Counted from the stretch's first letter, positions 11,901-21,272 are shown. The stretch is 64,000 nt of DNA from Pseudoduganella guangdongensis (GCF_009857475.1 NZ_WWCJ01000022.1:1-64000), one strand, 5' to 3'. Numbers and translations: made by a program. Notes: a model not told the origin generated them from the sequence alone.

Positions 11901-12259
11901 TATTAGAACAGGTAATCGAACGCGTCGAAGTACTCCACACGAGCGCGACTAAGGATATGTCGCTGCTTAGCACATATGTGGATAGTATTTTGACTAAAGC
12001 TGATATTGTCCGTCACACGTCTGGGCCGAGTTCAGCATTATCGCTCTGCAAACGCTCTTTCGCCGCTTTAGATGTAGTTGATCCGAACACAAACGATTAC
12101 ACTTTACTTGCACTGAGTGTTAGAACAAATCTATGCTTAGGGAACTCCGAGACAGTGAATGCCCATCTTTCAAAACTTAAGAAAATGGGGTATCGAGACG
12201 AGCGTTTTAGGCAGTTAATTTCCACTAACCCGTTGATAAAGGGAACCTATGAGAGATAA
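8999..12259 (+). CDS. Winged-helix / nSTAND NTPase / TPR regulator with one membrane span
   Basis: 1086 residues. An OmpR/CadC-type winged helix (about 1-105, with RYLCRHPGAVIPAEEIL and IRKRGYRAIAP) is followed by an nSTAND-like NTPase whose Walker A is GPSGSGKTS with Lys166 and whose Walker B region is GVFVDRLEAVF. A leucine-rich helical stretch comes next, then one hydrophobic helix (about 575-597, GVTILIGLLAILTAIFALRA) and a C-terminal ~480 residues of TPR-like helices. The architecture suggests a membrane-anchored, ligand- or protein-sensing transcription factor, with TPRs on the far side if the helix truly spans the membrane. DNA from about 10650 onward is visibly richer in A/T and rare codons than the N-terminal half, suggesting a mosaic origin. 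The downstream small gene overlaps by 11 bases. Confidence 0.8.
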   Translation: MEFQFGDWLVSPEANIVSNGEAKTQLEPRVMAVLRYLCRHPGAVIPAEEILQACWGSNELGDNPVHKAITQLRRAFGDSSTEPRYIETIRKRGYRAIAPIVTFAAPPSTVWEGGSPFRGLEAFQENHAAIFFGRVQATAQLRDLVMTQAAHGCPMALVLGPSGSGKTSLVRAGLLPHLMASATRSDEPIGLTSTVYLDCADLGSGTLFQALAGALIDADINGQPLFPGASADSLGSRLAEAPEAVAAELRERACSRAVVGVFVDRLEAVFRAQPGEADRFIAVIDALAKSNCLLMLMACRNDFYPDVMAQPVLLTLKTRGGHFDLLPPDGADIAQIVREPAKAASLTFEKDETTGASLDDVLCDAARGNHDMLPLLQYTLNELYRQRGDDGSLRFDVFRQLGGIEGAVGVRAEQVVSQLTASQLDALPHVLSLIVNVGEDHGSVTSRRSPLSLLRTEEERELVRVMVEARLFVSELAGEVPSFGVAHEALLRQWPRVSEWIEHHRHALQLRSRISGQANRWLEGGRSRDLLLPQGTQVAQASELLALKDFSLAPIEKEYVSTSLNRARFSERVRLGVTILIGLLAILTAIFALRARFAQQEAERNRTEAEGLMTYMLGDFLEKLRPIGRLDLLDDVGTKALAYVGRKDESGTSLASLVSRIKAMRLIGEVHGARGRSDEQFKINTAIKEFIHHAPSEFKVQSDFLKEAGANAFLLGTYYRNRNELDTAEKYLVEYREFSIRYAANNPSRVEGWLEQSYAHSALGALAMTRSDYQRAKEAFTKSLSLQRQAAEAVAPDDKKKSELANTLSWIAETSLKSGEPATAMKFYREEQELLMTVQASNARAKNMLAASLMRQATLSTSFGERVDAQRALAEAVQIMNALSEKDPTNRMWQQFQLQAKGRLAEARLNSNNTAEILNELNEVCTKITKMMSADTKNIWLANLSAKFDLARAQMLIALNRRDDAFQLLEQVIERVEVLHTSATKDMSLLSTYVDSILTKADIVRHTSGPSSALSLCKRSFAALDVVDPNTNDYTLLALSVRTNLCLGNSETVNAHLSKLKKMGYRDERFRQLISTNPLIKGTYER

Positions 12260-12650
12260 AGTGAAAAATGATTCCGACACCATACACGTAAAGGTTGTCG
12301 TAACAGAAACCATATCGGGCTACAGCGCGGAGTTTGATCCGAAAATTATTGATGTCGACGACAACGATAGTATTTTGAGCTTCCGCCTAGTTTCGCCTAC
12401 GCCAGATAACGTGGTTATCGATAAGGTAAGAATTAAGCAAGTGGGGCAAGACCAGCTTAGTAAACCCTCAATCAGTCAGAACGGAAAGCGAGCGATTCTG
12501 TCAGATGAGAATACGGTTCAAGGACAGTTCAATCTCCAGTTCACGTTCAAACAAAAAGGAACTGCAGCAGCGGCGTTGGCTCGTACAGCTGACGAAGAAT
12601 GCAAGGAAGAAAGTGACGAATATCCAATCATCATTAACAATCCGCCTTAA
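12249..12650 (+). CDS. Small partner protein of the STAND regulator (DP-EP-like?)
   Basis: 133 residues, acidic at the C-terminus, no signal peptide, strand-rich (HVKVVVTETI, FDPKIIDVDDNDSILSFRLVSP, QFNLQFTFKQKG). It looks like a single beta-sandwich domain. The FDPKII segment followed by a strand pattern recalls the little-known DP-EP family, but this is only a weak resemblance. The ATG lies inside the last 11 bases of the regulator gene, so translation is coupled and the two products likely work together. Base composition is AT-rich like the 3' part of the regulator, so both probably arrived together. Confidence 0.65.
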   Translation: MRDKVKNDSDTIHVKVVVTETISGYSAEFDPKIIDVDDNDSILSFRLVSPTPDNVVIDKVRIKQVGQDQLSKPSISQNGKRAILSDENTVQGQFNLQFTFKQKGTAAAALARTADEECKEESDEYPIIINNPP

Positions 12651-13052
12651 GGAGAGGCAGGAAAGCAAATGCGAGCCTAACGAGCTCGTTTAATTTGATT
12701 CCTATTTAGGTGTAGGAAATGCACGCGGCCGTCGTTTTTCGGCCGCGCGCGCCACTAATTCAAGCTCCGTCGTTGCCTTATCCTTGTCGAAACAATTTAA
12801 TCTAAATCCATCAAAGTTTGTATGGTCCCCCGGTGGGCAGAATTTCTGAGATTCTCGGCAATTGAGCTTTGCACCTAACCATCTTGTTAGGTCTGCCAGC
12901 ACTCGTGGTAACGCCGATATGCAACACTCCAGGATGAAACGCATTCACGAAGTCGAAATTGGACATATTCAGGGCGGCGAGATCGAGATTCTGATTGACG
13001 GTTAGCAGAATCTGAAGGCTATCAACACGTTCATCATTCCTTCCGACCAGCA
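12651..13052. other. AT-richer intergenic stretch, no convincing gene
   Basis: About 400 bases between the small partner gene and the desaturase. It holds a 7-bp hairpin (GCGGCCG 12725-12731 / CGGCCGC 12740-12746) that may end the rightward operon, though no T-run follows. Two overlapping 80-codon leftward frames (12702-12944 and 12811-13053) and a 23-codon rightward frame at 12934 lack family resemblance and ribosome sites. The stretch may be the remnant of a lost gene. Confidence 0.4.
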
Positions 13053-13991
13053 TCAGCGCATGTTATCCAAAGCGCCGCGGGCGCCGTGTATGCGGCGTTC
13101 TGCGGCGTTTTTGTTTGTGGCGGTGCAGCGGCGGATCACCGCCCAATAGGAGGTGGCGAGGCAGGTGGTGCCATCAAAGTAGCCGCGCTCGCGCAGGAGC
13201 TTGTGTACGGCTGGCAGTTTGTAACCTGGCACCGTGGCGGCCATGTGGTGTTCGGTGTGGTAGTTCACGAAGTTGGGCGCGACGAACAAGCGCGCAATAG
13301 GGCCCGCCAATGTGGTGGCGGTGTTGCGGCGTGGGTCGCGGTCCATGTGGTCGGGGACGCCGCCGTGCTCGCCCATCACGCGCAGGCGCAGGATCAGAGG
13401 GAAGACGAAGGTCTGGCCGAGCCACCAGCACGCGTAGACCTCCGGCATGCCGAGCGCCCATAGCGTAGCGACGATCAAGCCATGCATCACGAAAAAGGGA
13501 TACAGGGCGCCGCGATCGGTGGGTTGGAATTGGTAGATGATACCTTTCACGCCATTCACGCCGGAGATATCACGCAGGAGTTTGCGCAACAGACTGGCGC
13601 GGGTGGCGGGGTAGCCGCTGACGAAAACCAAGTCCGGGTCGGCGCCAGTGCCGGCGGTGCGGTGGTGTTCGAGGTGGCCGCGCCGGTAGGCGGCGTAAGG
13701 CACATTCGGCAAGGCGCCGAAAATCCATTTGCCAAACCATTGGTTGGCGGGGCGTGAAGTGAAGAAGTTCAGGTGCGCGGCGTCGTGCGTGAGGATGGCG
13801 AAGCCGAGGGCGCGGCCGGCCAGCAAGGCGGAGGCGAGCACCCAGGCGATTGGGTGGCGCCACAGCACGGGCAAGGCGAAGCCCAATGCAACCAATCCGA
13901 TGTTGACGGCGACAACCCTGGAGGCGCGTGCGTTATCCGCGGTCGTGAATTCGCGCAGTTCTTGTTTGCTGAGGTAGGTGAGGATATTCAT
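13053..13991 (-). CDS. Membrane fatty acid desaturase family protein
   Basis: Di-iron membrane desaturase/hydroxylase of the FA_desaturase type. The three histidine clusters are present: HDAAH, HLEHH and HTEHH, the last followed by VPGYKLPAVHKLL as usual. Hydrophobic spans lie at about 27-42, 45-65 and 170-210. 312 residues is within the family range. Start 13991 (MNILTYLSKQ) is favoured because AGGATG precedes it at good spacing; in-frame starts further up would run into the divergent regulator. Substrate is unknown: it could be an acyl lipid or a carotenoid-like molecule. The divergent AraC-type regulator only 49 bases away is a likely controller. Confidence 0.85.
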   Translation of the reverse strand: MNILTYLSKQELREFTTADNARASRVVAVNIGLVALGFALPVLWRHPIAWVLASALLAGRALGFAILTHDAAHLNFFTSRPANQWFGKWIFGALPNVPYAAYRRGHLEHHRTAGTGADPDLVFVSGYPATRASLLRKLLRDISGVNGVKGIIYQFQPTDRGALYPFFVMHGLIVATLWALGMPEVYACWWLGQTFVFPLILRLRVMGEHGGVPDHMDRDPRRNTATTLAGPIARLFVAPNFVNYHTEHHMAATVPGYKLPAVHKLLRERGYFDGTTCLATSYWAVIRRCTATNKNAAERRIHGARGALDNMR

Positions 13992-14040
13992 GCTGCCCAT
14001 CCTACCGCCGCAAGTCCAATGGCATGGTACAGTATTCGCC

Positions 14041-15021
14041 ATGCAACATACTTTTTCCGCCACCTCAGTCAATCTCTATATCGACCATCAATGCTGGATG
14101 GGTGGCGTCATGCTGATCCGCGAACTGCTTGCAGTGGCGGGCACACTGAACGCGCGCGAGCCGGACCTTGCTGCGGCGGCGATGTTTGATGTGACGCTGG
14201 TTGGGCCGACACTGCAGCCAGTGCGCTCCTTCACCGGCCCGCTGATTGTGCCGGAGCGCAGCCTGCGCAATGTGCCTCAGGCGGATGTGCTGGTGCTGCC
14301 TTCCTTCTACGGCGTAGCACCGGACCGCCCTGCCCTGGTGCGATGGATCGTTAAGCACTACGAACGCGGTGGCTGCATTCTTGCATCGGCCAGTGGGGTG
14401 CGGCTCCTCGCGGCAACCGGCTTGCTGGATGGGCGGGACGCTACCTGCAACCTGGCGGACCGGCGCGCTATCGCAGCCAGCCGGCCTGCGGTCAGGCTGT
14501 CGCCGCAATCGCCCTTGGTCATCGACGGGCGCCTGGTCACGGCGGCGAGCATTGCGCCGACTATCGACGCTTGCGCGCACCTGGTCAGTCGATTCCACGG
14601 CGAGAAAGCGGCGCTGAAATTTGCGCGCTATGCGAATTCATCGCGCCAGTTGTCTTATGAGCAGGCGGCGGTGAATGCCAATAGCCGTCACCAGCACGGC
14701 GATGCGCGCGTGGAGGCGGCGCAAACCTACATCGAACAGCACTGCTGCGCCGGCATCACGCCGGATGATGTGGCGCGCCATGTGGCGATGAGCACGCGCA
14801 CGCTGGCGCGGCGCTTTGCGGCGGTGCTGGGGCTTACGCCGGTGCAATACATCCTGCAATGCCGCGTGGAGCAAGCCAAGCGTTTGCTGGCGCGCCCCGG
14901 CAACAGCTTGCGGCGCGTGGCGATTGAGTGCGGCTTCAGCGATGAGGCGGTTTTCCGGCGTGCGTTCAAGCAGGTTGCGGGACAGCCGCCTAGTGCGTGG
15001 AGAACATTGCTGTCCAGCTAA
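14041..15021 (+). CDS. GlxA-family AraC-type transcriptional regulator
   Basis: An N-terminal DJ-1/PfpI-like domain (about 1-190, no clear catalytic Cys-His pair; it includes DVLVLPSFYG and ERGGCILASASGVRLLAATGLLDG) is followed by a C-terminal AraC double helix-turn-helix (about 220-320, with ISTRTLARRF-like MSTRTLARRFAAVLGLTP and ECGFSDEAVFRRAFK). 326 residues is typical of GlxA-like regulators. Start 14041 is chosen because the conserved part begins soon after. An ATG at 13990 has a better Shine-Dalgarno (GAGG) but would overlap the divergent desaturase gene. Probably regulates that desaturase, an inference from position. Confidence 0.85.
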   Translation: MQHTFSATSVNLYIDHQCWMGGVMLIRELLAVAGTLNAREPDLAAAAMFDVTLVGPTLQPVRSFTGPLIVPERSLRNVPQADVLVLPSFYGVAPDRPALVRWIVKHYERGGCILASASGVRLLAATGLLDGRDATCNLADRRAIAASRPAVRLSPQSPLVIDGRLVTAASIAPTIDACAHLVSRFHGEKAALKFARYANSSRQLSYEQAAVNANSRHQHGDARVEAAQTYIEQHCCAGITPDDVARHVAMSTRTLARRFAAVLGLTPVQYILQCRVEQAKRLLARPGNSLRRVAIECGFSDEAVFRRAFKQVAGQPPSAWRTLLSS

Positions 15022-15118
15022 TGGTTGTTGTTAAAAGGTGCTGACAGCTTCTATCGGGCTGTACATTCCCACATGGCAATGCCACCATGTACCACCACTA
15101 TAAGAACGATGCAACGGG

Positions 15119-17083
15119 ATGAGACACAGTGCACTGCATGGCCTTGGCAGAGGGCCGCTGGCAGTCTGGCTGCTCGCGGCGGCGAACGCTTGCGCGCAAG
15201 ATGCCGACCTGACTACTTTGCCGCTTGAGCAACTGATGTCGATGGAGGTGTATAGCGCCTCCCGCTTCAACCAGAAAACCTCGCAAGCGCCTTCCAATGT
15301 GACCGTACTGACGTCGGCTGATATTCGCGCCTACGGCTGGCGCACGCTGGCTGATGCGCTGCGCAGCATCCGTGGCGTGTACACCAGTAGTGACCGCAGC
15401 TACAGCTATGTGGGTGCGCGCGGGTTCCTGCGGCCGGGCGATCTGAATGCGCGCTTCCTGCTGCAGATTAACGGTACGCGCATCAATGATCCCGTATTCG
15501 ACCAGGCGCTGCTTGGCGGCGAGTTCCCGCTGGACCTGGAGCTGGTGGACCGGATCGAGTTTGTGCCGGGGCCTGGGTCCTCCGTCTACGGCGCGAATGC
15601 ACTCTTCGGCGTCATTAACGTGATCACGCGTCGTGCGCAGGATATCGAAGGCACGCGCGCGACGCTGGAAGCGGGCCAGGGACGCGCGCGCGGCGGCAGC
15701 GCGAGCTACGCCTGGCGCAACGCCGATGCGGAGCTGGTGCTCGGCGCGAACCGCACACTGAGCGATGGACGCGACCTTTACTTCCCCGAACACGGCGCCA
15801 GCGCCATAGGTCTGGACTGGGAGCACGCGAGCCGCTTCTTCGCGCGCGGCCAGTGGGAGCCCTGGTCGCTCATGCTGTTGAGCGGTGAGCGCACCAAAAG
15901 CATCCCTACTGCTTCGTTTGGGCAGCCTTTCAACGTGCCCGGGTCGCAGACGCTGGACCGCTTGCGGCTGGTGGACCTTGGCTACCGCAACGCCATCCTG
16001 CCATTGCATGGCGAACTGACGGCGCGGCTGTACCACGGTGAGTATTACTACGAGGGGCACTACGTGAACCAGGTTCCGTTCGGGACCATCAACCGGGACA
16101 TCACCCGTGCGCGCTGGTGGGGCACCGATGTTTCGCTGTTCATGCAGCTGGGCCAGTCGCACAAGCTGGTCCTCGGTGCGGACTATCAGTACAACCACGA
16201 CCTCTCGCAAAAGAACTTCGACACCGAACCGTTCGAGGTCTACCTCGACGACAAGGCGCAGGGCAAGCGGCTGGGCATCTACCTGCAGGATGAGATTACG
16301 CTGGCCGACGGGGTCTTGCTGAATGCGGGCCTGCGCTACGACCGCGAGACCAGCACCGGCGGTGTGTTTAATCCGCGCCTTGCTTTGATTGCGGAAGTGG
16401 CGCAGGGCACGACCGTCAAGGCGATCTATGGCAGTGCGTTCCGCGCGCCGAATAGCTATGAGATGTTCTATGGCATAGACGGGCAAGGCGGACAGCTCGC
16501 CAATCCGGAGCTGGGCCGCGAGCGCATTCGCAGCCATGAGCTGTCATTGGTGCGGCGCATGGGCACGAACGCTCGCTTCACGCTCAGCGCCTACTCGAAC
16601 CGTGCGTCGAGCCTGATCACCCAGGTTGAAGATCTGGACCAGGGCTTGCCGATCTTCCGCAACTTTGCACATGCCACCGCACGCGGCGTCGAGTTTGAAT
16701 ACGAGCATTGCTTCACGCGCGGCGCCAGCTTGCGGGCCAGCGTTGCGCGGCAGCGTGTTTCGGCCAGCACAAATGAGGTCAATTCGCCGCACTGGCTGGC
16801 GAAGCTGAACGCGGCTGCGCGGCTTCACGGCGCATGGCATGCAGGCCTGGAGGGCCAGTATGTCAGCGCGCGCAGCTTATTGGGCCGGGGCGAGGCTGGC
16901 GGCTATGTCCTGGCAAACCTGAACCTGTACACCATTGGCTTGACGCGTCACTTTGACCTGGCGCTCGGCGTCAGCAACCTGTTCGACAGGCGCTATGCCG
17001 ACCCTGCCTCAGTGGCCTACGTCCAGCGCACCATCGAACAGGACGGGCGCCGTGCCTACTTTAAGGTGAAGGTGGCCTACTGA
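15119..17083 (+). CDS. TonB-dependent receptor
   Basis: 654-residue outer-membrane receptor. A short signal peptide (LAVWLLAAANACAQ) is followed by a plug domain (about 35-160, with VTVLTSADIRAYGWRTLADALRSI and VDRIEFVPGPGSSVYGANALFGVINVITRRA) and a 22-stranded barrel ending ...YFKVKVAY, with a terminal aromatic as expected. This is close to the short plug/barrel receptors often found beside YfiR-type genes. Its stop overlaps the next start by one base (TGATG), so it is the first gene of a coupled three-gene operon with yfiR- and yfiN-like genes. That suggests it serves as sensor or uptake gate for a c-di-GMP response, not simple siderophore uptake. Confidence 0.92.
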   Translation: MRHSALHGLGRGPLAVWLLAAANACAQDADLTTLPLEQLMSMEVYSASRFNQKTSQAPSNVTVLTSADIRAYGWRTLADALRSIRGVYTSSDRSYSYVGARGFLRPGDLNARFLLQINGTRINDPVFDQALLGGEFPLDLELVDRIEFVPGPGSSVYGANALFGVINVITRRAQDIEGTRATLEAGQGRARGGSASYAWRNADAELVLGANRTLSDGRDLYFPEHGASAIGLDWEHASRFFARGQWEPWSLMLLSGERTKSIPTASFGQPFNVPGSQTLDRLRLVDLGYRNAILPLHGELTARLYHGEYYYEGHYVNQVPFGTINRDITRARWWGTDVSLFMQLGQSHKLVLGADYQYNHDLSQKNFDTEPFEVYLDDKAQGKRLGIYLQDEITLADGVLLNAGLRYDRETSTGGVFNPRLALIAEVAQGTTVKAIYGSAFRAPNSYEMFYGIDGQGGQLANPELGRERIRSHELSLVRRMGTNARFTLSAYSNRASSLITQVEDLDQGLPIFRNFAHATARGVEFEYEHCFTRGASLRASVARQRVSASTNEVNSPHWLAKLNAAARLHGAWHAGLEGQYVSARSLLGRGEAGGYVLANLNLYTIGLTRHFDLALGVSNLFDRRYADPASVAYVQRTIEQDGRRAYFKVKVAY

Positions 17084-17622
17084 TGCGCGCCCACCTTGCC
17101 CTCCTCCTTTCCTGCCTGCTGCTGTCCTGCGGGCTGGCGAGCGCGCAGTTGCCGACGGGCGCGGATGAGGCGGAGCTGAAAGCGGCCATCCTGTTTAATT
17201 TTGCGGTGTTCACGGAATGGCCGTCGGACACACTGCCAGCCAGCTCGCCGCTGCGTTTATGCGTTTTCCAGGGGAATGCCTTGCTTACTGCGTTGACGGG
17301 CCTGCAGGAGAAGCAGGTCAACGGGCACCGGCTTTTGGTGCGCACCTTGCCGGGGGCGCCCGGTGCGGCGCAGCTGGCGAGCTGCCACTTGCTGGTGCTC
17401 GATGCGCAGGATCGCGAGCGCTGGCCTCTGCTCAAGCACGACCTGGCCACCAGCAGCGTGCTGACCGTGGCGGATGATCGGATCATCGGTGCCAATGGCG
17501 CGATGATTTCGTTTGGCATCGACAATCGCCGCGTGGGCTTCGATGTGGACCTGGTGCCGGTCAAGCTGGCGCGCTTGACCTTGAGCTCCAAGCTGCTGCG
17601 CCTGGCAAGGAGCGTCCAATGA
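17083..17622 (+). CDS. YfiR-family periplasmic protein (DUF4154)
   Basis: 179 residues with a clear signal peptide ([18 protein letters not shown]). The mature part has the DUF4154 pattern: [17 protein letters not shown] near the start, [28 protein letters not shown] and a C-terminal [35 protein letters not shown]. In the Pseudomonas YfiBNR system YfiR is the periplasmic repressor of the diguanylate cyclase YfiN. Here it overlaps the TonB receptor (1 base) and the GGDEF-EAL gene (4 bases, ATGA), so all three are made together. Likely passes a periplasmic or receptor signal to the cyclase. Confidence 0.92.
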   Translation: MRAHLALLLSCLLLSCGLASAQLPTGADEAELKAAILFNFAVFTEWPSDTLPASSPLRLCVFQGNALLTALTGLQEKQVNGHRLLVRTLPGAPGAAQLASCHLLVLDAQDRERWPLLKHDLATSSVLTVADDRIIGANGAMISFGIDNRRVGFDVDLVPVKLARLTLSSKLLRLARSVQ

Positions 17623-19508
17623 AGGCGCATAAGAAAATCGCGCTGCTGCCGATCGGCAGCAAGGTGGTGCGCTCGACCATGCTGGCGGCGGGTGCGGCCT
17701 TGTGCCTGGCTGGCTTGCTGATGGTGGTGTTCCAGTTCCTGGCTTTGCGCAGCACTTTGCTGCGCGACTTGCAGGTGCAGGCGCGCATCGTGGGCAATAA
17801 CAGCACGGCTGCCCTTCTCTTCAGCGATGCGCGGGCGGCGGAGGAAATCCTGGGCGGCTTGTCGGCTTCGCCCAGCGTGCAGAGTGCGAATATCAGCTTG
17901 GGCAGCATGCCGCTGGCGCAGTTCCGCCGCAATGGCGCGCCGGTGCCGGAGCTGCCGCAGAGCGCTGGCGGGGAGTCGCTGCATTACTACGGCATGGATT
18001 ACATCGAGGTGCAGGAGCCGGTCCGTATCGATAAGAAGATCGTGGGTTCGGTGTCGATCCGTGCCACATTGCTGCCGCTGTACCGGCGCGCGTTTGCCTT
18101 TGCCGGCTTTACCGCAATTGCGACGCTGGGTTCCTTTGCGCTGGCTTGGCTGCTGGTGCGGCGCATGCGGGCGGCGGTGGCGCAGGCGGAGCAGAACCTG
18201 CATTTGTTGGCGCACGTTGATCCCGTGACCTGCCTGCCGAACCGGAATGCCTTTAACGATAAGCTGGCGTATACGCTCAAGCGCGCGGACCGGCAGGAGA
18301 CGGCGGTCAGCTTGCTGTTGCTGGACCTGGACAATTTCAAGGTGGTGAACGATACGCTGGGGCACGATACGGGCGACAAGTTGCTGCGGCTGGTGGCGGA
18401 GCGGCTTACGCAGACGCTGCGCAGCACGGACATCATCTGCCGCATCGGTGGCGATGAGTTTGTGGTGATCGTGGAGCCGGCGGATGACGAGGTGGAGCCG
18501 GACCAGGTGGCGCGCAAGATCTTGCGTGCCTTGGCGGACCCGTTCATGGTGGAGACGCATCAGCTTTTCGTCAGCGCCAGCATCGGGGTGAGCGTGTATC
18601 CGAAGGATGCGGGCGATTCGGCGGCGGTGATCCGCTGTGCGGATATCGCCATGTACCACGCTAAGAACAAGGGCAAGAACGCCTATGAGGTCTTCCATGA
18701 GGATATGGCGGCCAAGGCAAGCAAGCGTTTGGCGCTGGAGGCTAACCTGCGCAAGGCTTTGCAGAATAATGAGCTGTCTTTGCACTATCAGCCGCAGATC
18801 GATGTGCGCTCGGGGCGTATGCGGGGCATGGAGGTGCTGGCACGCTGGAATTGTGCTGCGCTGGGCGGGCCTGTGAGTCCGGCGGAGTTTATTCCGGTGG
18901 CGGAGGAAAGCGGTGTCATCGTTCCGCTTGGGCGCTGGGTGCTGCAGACGGCGATCCGGCAGGCGGCGGCTTGGCGCAAGATGGGCCTATTGGAGGATAT
19001 TGAGCATGTGGCGGTGAACCTTTCTGCTTGCCAGACGAAGGATGTGCAGTTGATGTATGAGGTGCAGGCTTTGTTGATGGAGACGGGTTTGCCTCCGCGT
19101 TTGCTGGAACTGGAGATTACCGAGGGTGTGCTGATGGAGAATGTGAATGCGAATATCGCCTTGCTGCATAAGATTCAGGCGGCGGGGATTCACTTGTCCA
19201 TCGATGATTTTGGGACGGGGTATTCGTCCATGGCGTATTTGAAGCGGTTCCCGATTGATCAGTTGAAGATTGACCGGAGCTTTGTGAATTCGGTGCCGGG
19301 GGATGGGGCGGCGATTGCCAAGGCGATTATTGCGATGGCGCATTCGCTTAATCTCAGCGTTGTGGCGGAGGGCGTGGAGACTGAGGAACAGGTGGCGTTC
19401 CTGTCGGATGCGGGGTGTGATGTGATGCAGGGGTTCTACTTTGCGCGGCCGATGCCGGCGGAGCAGTTGGAGGCGCTTTTGCGGGAAGGTAAACTCTGGG
19501 CTGCCTGA
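17619..19508 (+). CDS. YfiN-like CHASE8-GGDEF-EAL c-di-GMP enzyme
   Basis: 629 residues. TM1 (about 21-45), a periplasmic CHASE8-like domain, TM2 (about 160-182) and a linker lead to GGDEF and EAL domains. The GGDEF signature is intact (277-281), with the inhibitory I-site RSTD five residues before it. The EAL signature is EVL (405-407), with DDFGTGYSS and EGVETEEQ intact, so both cyclase and phosphodiesterase activity are possible. YfiN proper lacks an EAL domain, so this is a dual-domain variant. The start overlaps the yfiR-like stop (ATGA), and AAGGAG precedes the ATG. A family-A palindrome follows the stop and may terminate the operon. Confidence 0.93.
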   Translation: MKAHKKIALLPIGSKVVRSTMLAAGAALCLAGLLMVVFQFLALRSTLLRDLQVQARIVGNNSTAALLFSDARAAEEILGGLSASPSVQSANISLGSMPLAQFRRNGAPVPELPQSAGGESLHYYGMDYIEVQEPVRIDKKIVGSVSIRATLLPLYRRAFAFAGFTAIATLGSFALAWLLVRRMRAAVAQAEQNLHLLAHVDPVTCLPNRNAFNDKLAYTLKRADRQETAVSLLLLDLDNFKVVNDTLGHDTGDKLLRLVAERLTQTLRSTDIICRIGGDEFVVIVEPADDEVEPDQVARKILRALADPFMVETHQLFVSASIGVSVYPKDAGDSAAVIRCADIAMYHAKNKGKNAYEVFHEDMAAKASKRLALEANLRKALQNNELSLHYQPQIDVRSGRMRGMEVLARWNCAALGGPVSPAEFIPVAEESGVIVPLGRWVLQTAIRQAAAWRKMGLLEDIEHVAVNLSACQTKDVQLMYEVQALLMETGLPPRLLELEITEGVLMENVNANIALLHKIQAAGIHLSIDDFGTGYSSMAYLKRFPIDQLKIDRSFVNSVPGDGAAIAKAIIAMAHSLNLSVVAEGVETEEQVAFLSDAGCDVMQGFYFARPMPAEQLEALLREGKLWAA

Positions 19509-19520
19509 AAACCGGGAAAC

Positions 19521-19548
19521 CGGGGTCTGACCCAAGGGTCAGACCCCG
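19521..19548. repeat. Family-A palindrome after the GGDEF-EAL gene
   Basis: Perfect inverted repeat with arms CGGGGTCTGACCC / GGGTCAGACCCCG around AA, 12 bases after the stop at 19508 and convergent to prfC. Probably works as a terminator or REP-like element. Confidence 0.8.
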
Positions 19549-19640
19549 TCCATTCAAGCGTTCGGGGTTTCGGTTGTGCGCCGTTGATCTTCGTCGAAAG
19601 TCAAAGGCCTAGACCCAAAATCAGTGGTCGCTTGCCGGGT

Positions 19641-21272
19641 TTAGTCCAGCTTAGTGGCGTGCTCGCGCGTAGCGTGGAACGTCAGTTTAGGCCAGCGCTC
19701 CTGGGTCAGGCGCAGATTCACGCCGGAGGTTGCCAGGTAAGCCAGGTTACCCGCCGCGTCGTAGGCCACGTTGTGACCCAAAGCGGCTTCAAAGTCGGCC
19801 AACGCCTTCTTGTCGTCGCTCGAAACCCAGCGCGCAGTGCTGATCGAGGTACCCTCAAACACCGCATCCACGCCATATTCGTTCAGCAAGCGCGAGGCAA
19901 CCACCTCGAACTGCAGCACGCCCACCGCGCCCAGCACCACTTCACCGCCCTGCACCGGCTTGAACACCTGCACAGCGCCCTCTTCGCCCAGCTGCTGCAA
20001 GCCCTTCTGCAGCTGCTTGATCTTGAGCGGATTACGAATCCGCACCTGGCGGAAGAAGTCCGGCGCGAAGTAAGGAATGCCGGTGAACTGCAGCATCTCG
20101 CCTTCCGAGAAGGAATCGCCGATCTGCATATTGCCGTGGTTCGGCAGGCCGATGATATCGCCCGCGTATGCCTCTTCCACCTGTTCGCGCGACGACGCCA
20201 TGAACGTCACCACGGAAGACACCTTCACCTCGCGGTTCAGGCGCAGGTGCTTGACCTTCATGCCGCGTTCGAAACGGCCCGAGCACACGCGCAGGAAAGC
20301 GATACGGTCGCGGTGCGCCGGATCCATATTGGCCTGGATCTTGAACACGAAGCCGGAAAACTTTTCTTCGGTCGGCTGCACGGTACGCACGGTTGCATCG
20401 CGCGATTCCGGCGCCGGCGCCCAATCGACCAGCGCGGACAGAATCTCGCGCACGCCGAAGTTATTGATCGCGGAGCCGAAGAAGACCGGGGTCTGCTTAC
20501 CAGCCAGGAAGTCTTCCAGGCTGAATGGATGCGAGGCGCCGTGCACCAGCTCCACTTCCATGCGCAGCTGGTCCATCTCCATCGGGAACATCTCTTGCAG
20601 GCGCGGGTTATCAATGCCCTTGATCACCTCGAAGCCCTGCAAGCTCTCTTCACCGGCGCGGAACAGCAGGATTTCGTCGTTGATCAGGTGGTACACGCCG
20701 CGGAAGTTCTTGCCCATGCCGATCGGCCAGGTCACCGGCGCGCACTGGATCTTCAGCACGGATTCGACTTCATCCAGCAGCTCCAGCGGATCGCGGCATT
20801 CGCGGTCCAGCTTGTTCATGAAGGTCACGATCGGCGTATGGCGCATGCGGCAGACGTCGAGCAGCTTGATGGTCTGCGCTTCCACGCCCTTGGCGGCGTC
20901 GATCACCATCAGGCCGGAGTCGACCGCGGTCAGCACGCGATAGGTGTCTTCGGAGAAGTCCTGGTGGCCCGGGGTGTCCAGCAGGTTGATGATGTGGTCG
21001 CGGAACTCAAACTGCATCACCGAGGAAGCCACGGAAATGCCGCGCTGCTTTTCGATCTCCATCCAGTCGGAGGTGGCGTGGCGGCCGCTCTTACGCGCCT
21101 TCACGGTACCGGCCATCTGAATCGCGCCCGAGAACAGCAGCAGCTTTTCGGTCAGCGTGGTTTTACCCGCATCCGGGTGGGAAATAATGCCGAAAGTACG
21201 GCGGCGCGCGACCTCCCGCGCGATCAGCGCGGGAGTCTTGCTCGTAGATTGAACTTGGATATCGTCAGACAT
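19641..21272 (-). CDS. prfC: Peptide chain release factor 3
   Basis: GTPase that removes RF1/RF2 from the ribosome after peptide release. The 543 residues carry the translational-GTPase motifs: G1 [15 protein letters not shown]3 [14 protein letters not shown] and G4 NKLD, followed by the beta-barrel ([25 protein letters not shown]) and RF3 C-terminal domain. Length and motifs are those of canonical RF3. It lies 62 bases downstream of pilY1 on the same strand, so it may receive read-through from the pilin operon; no obvious terminator separates them. Confidence 0.96.
   Translation of the reverse strand: MSDDIQVQSTSKTPALIAREVARRRTFGIISHPDAGKTTLTEKLLLFSGAIQMAGTVKARKSGRHATSDWMEIEKQRGISVASSVMQFEFRDHIINLLDTPGHQDFSEDTYRVLTAVDSGLMVIDAAKGVEAQTIKLLDVCRMRHTPIVTFMNKLDRECRDPLELLDEVESVLKIQCAPVTWPIGMGKNFRGVYHLINDEILLFRAGEESLQGFEVIKGIDNPRLQEMFPMEMDQLRMEVELVHGASHPFSLEDFLAGKQTPVFFGSAINNFGVREILSALVDWAPAPESRDATVRTVQPTEEKFSGFVFKIQANMDPAHRDRIAFLRVCSGRFERGMKVKHLRLNREVKVSSVVTFMASSREQVEEAYAGDIIGLPNHGNMQIGDSFSEGEMLQFTGIPYFAPDFFRQVRIRNPLKIKQLQKGLQQLGEEGAVQVFKPVQGGEVVLGAVGVLQFEVVASRLLNEYGVDAVFEGTSISTARWVSSDDKKALADFEAALGHNVAYDAAGNLAYLATSGVNLRLTQERWPKLTFHATREHATKLD

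Noticed and set aside
12702-13053. Two 80-codon leftward frames after the STAND locus
   Set aside because: They overlap each other out of phase; no Shine-Dalgarno and no family resemblance.
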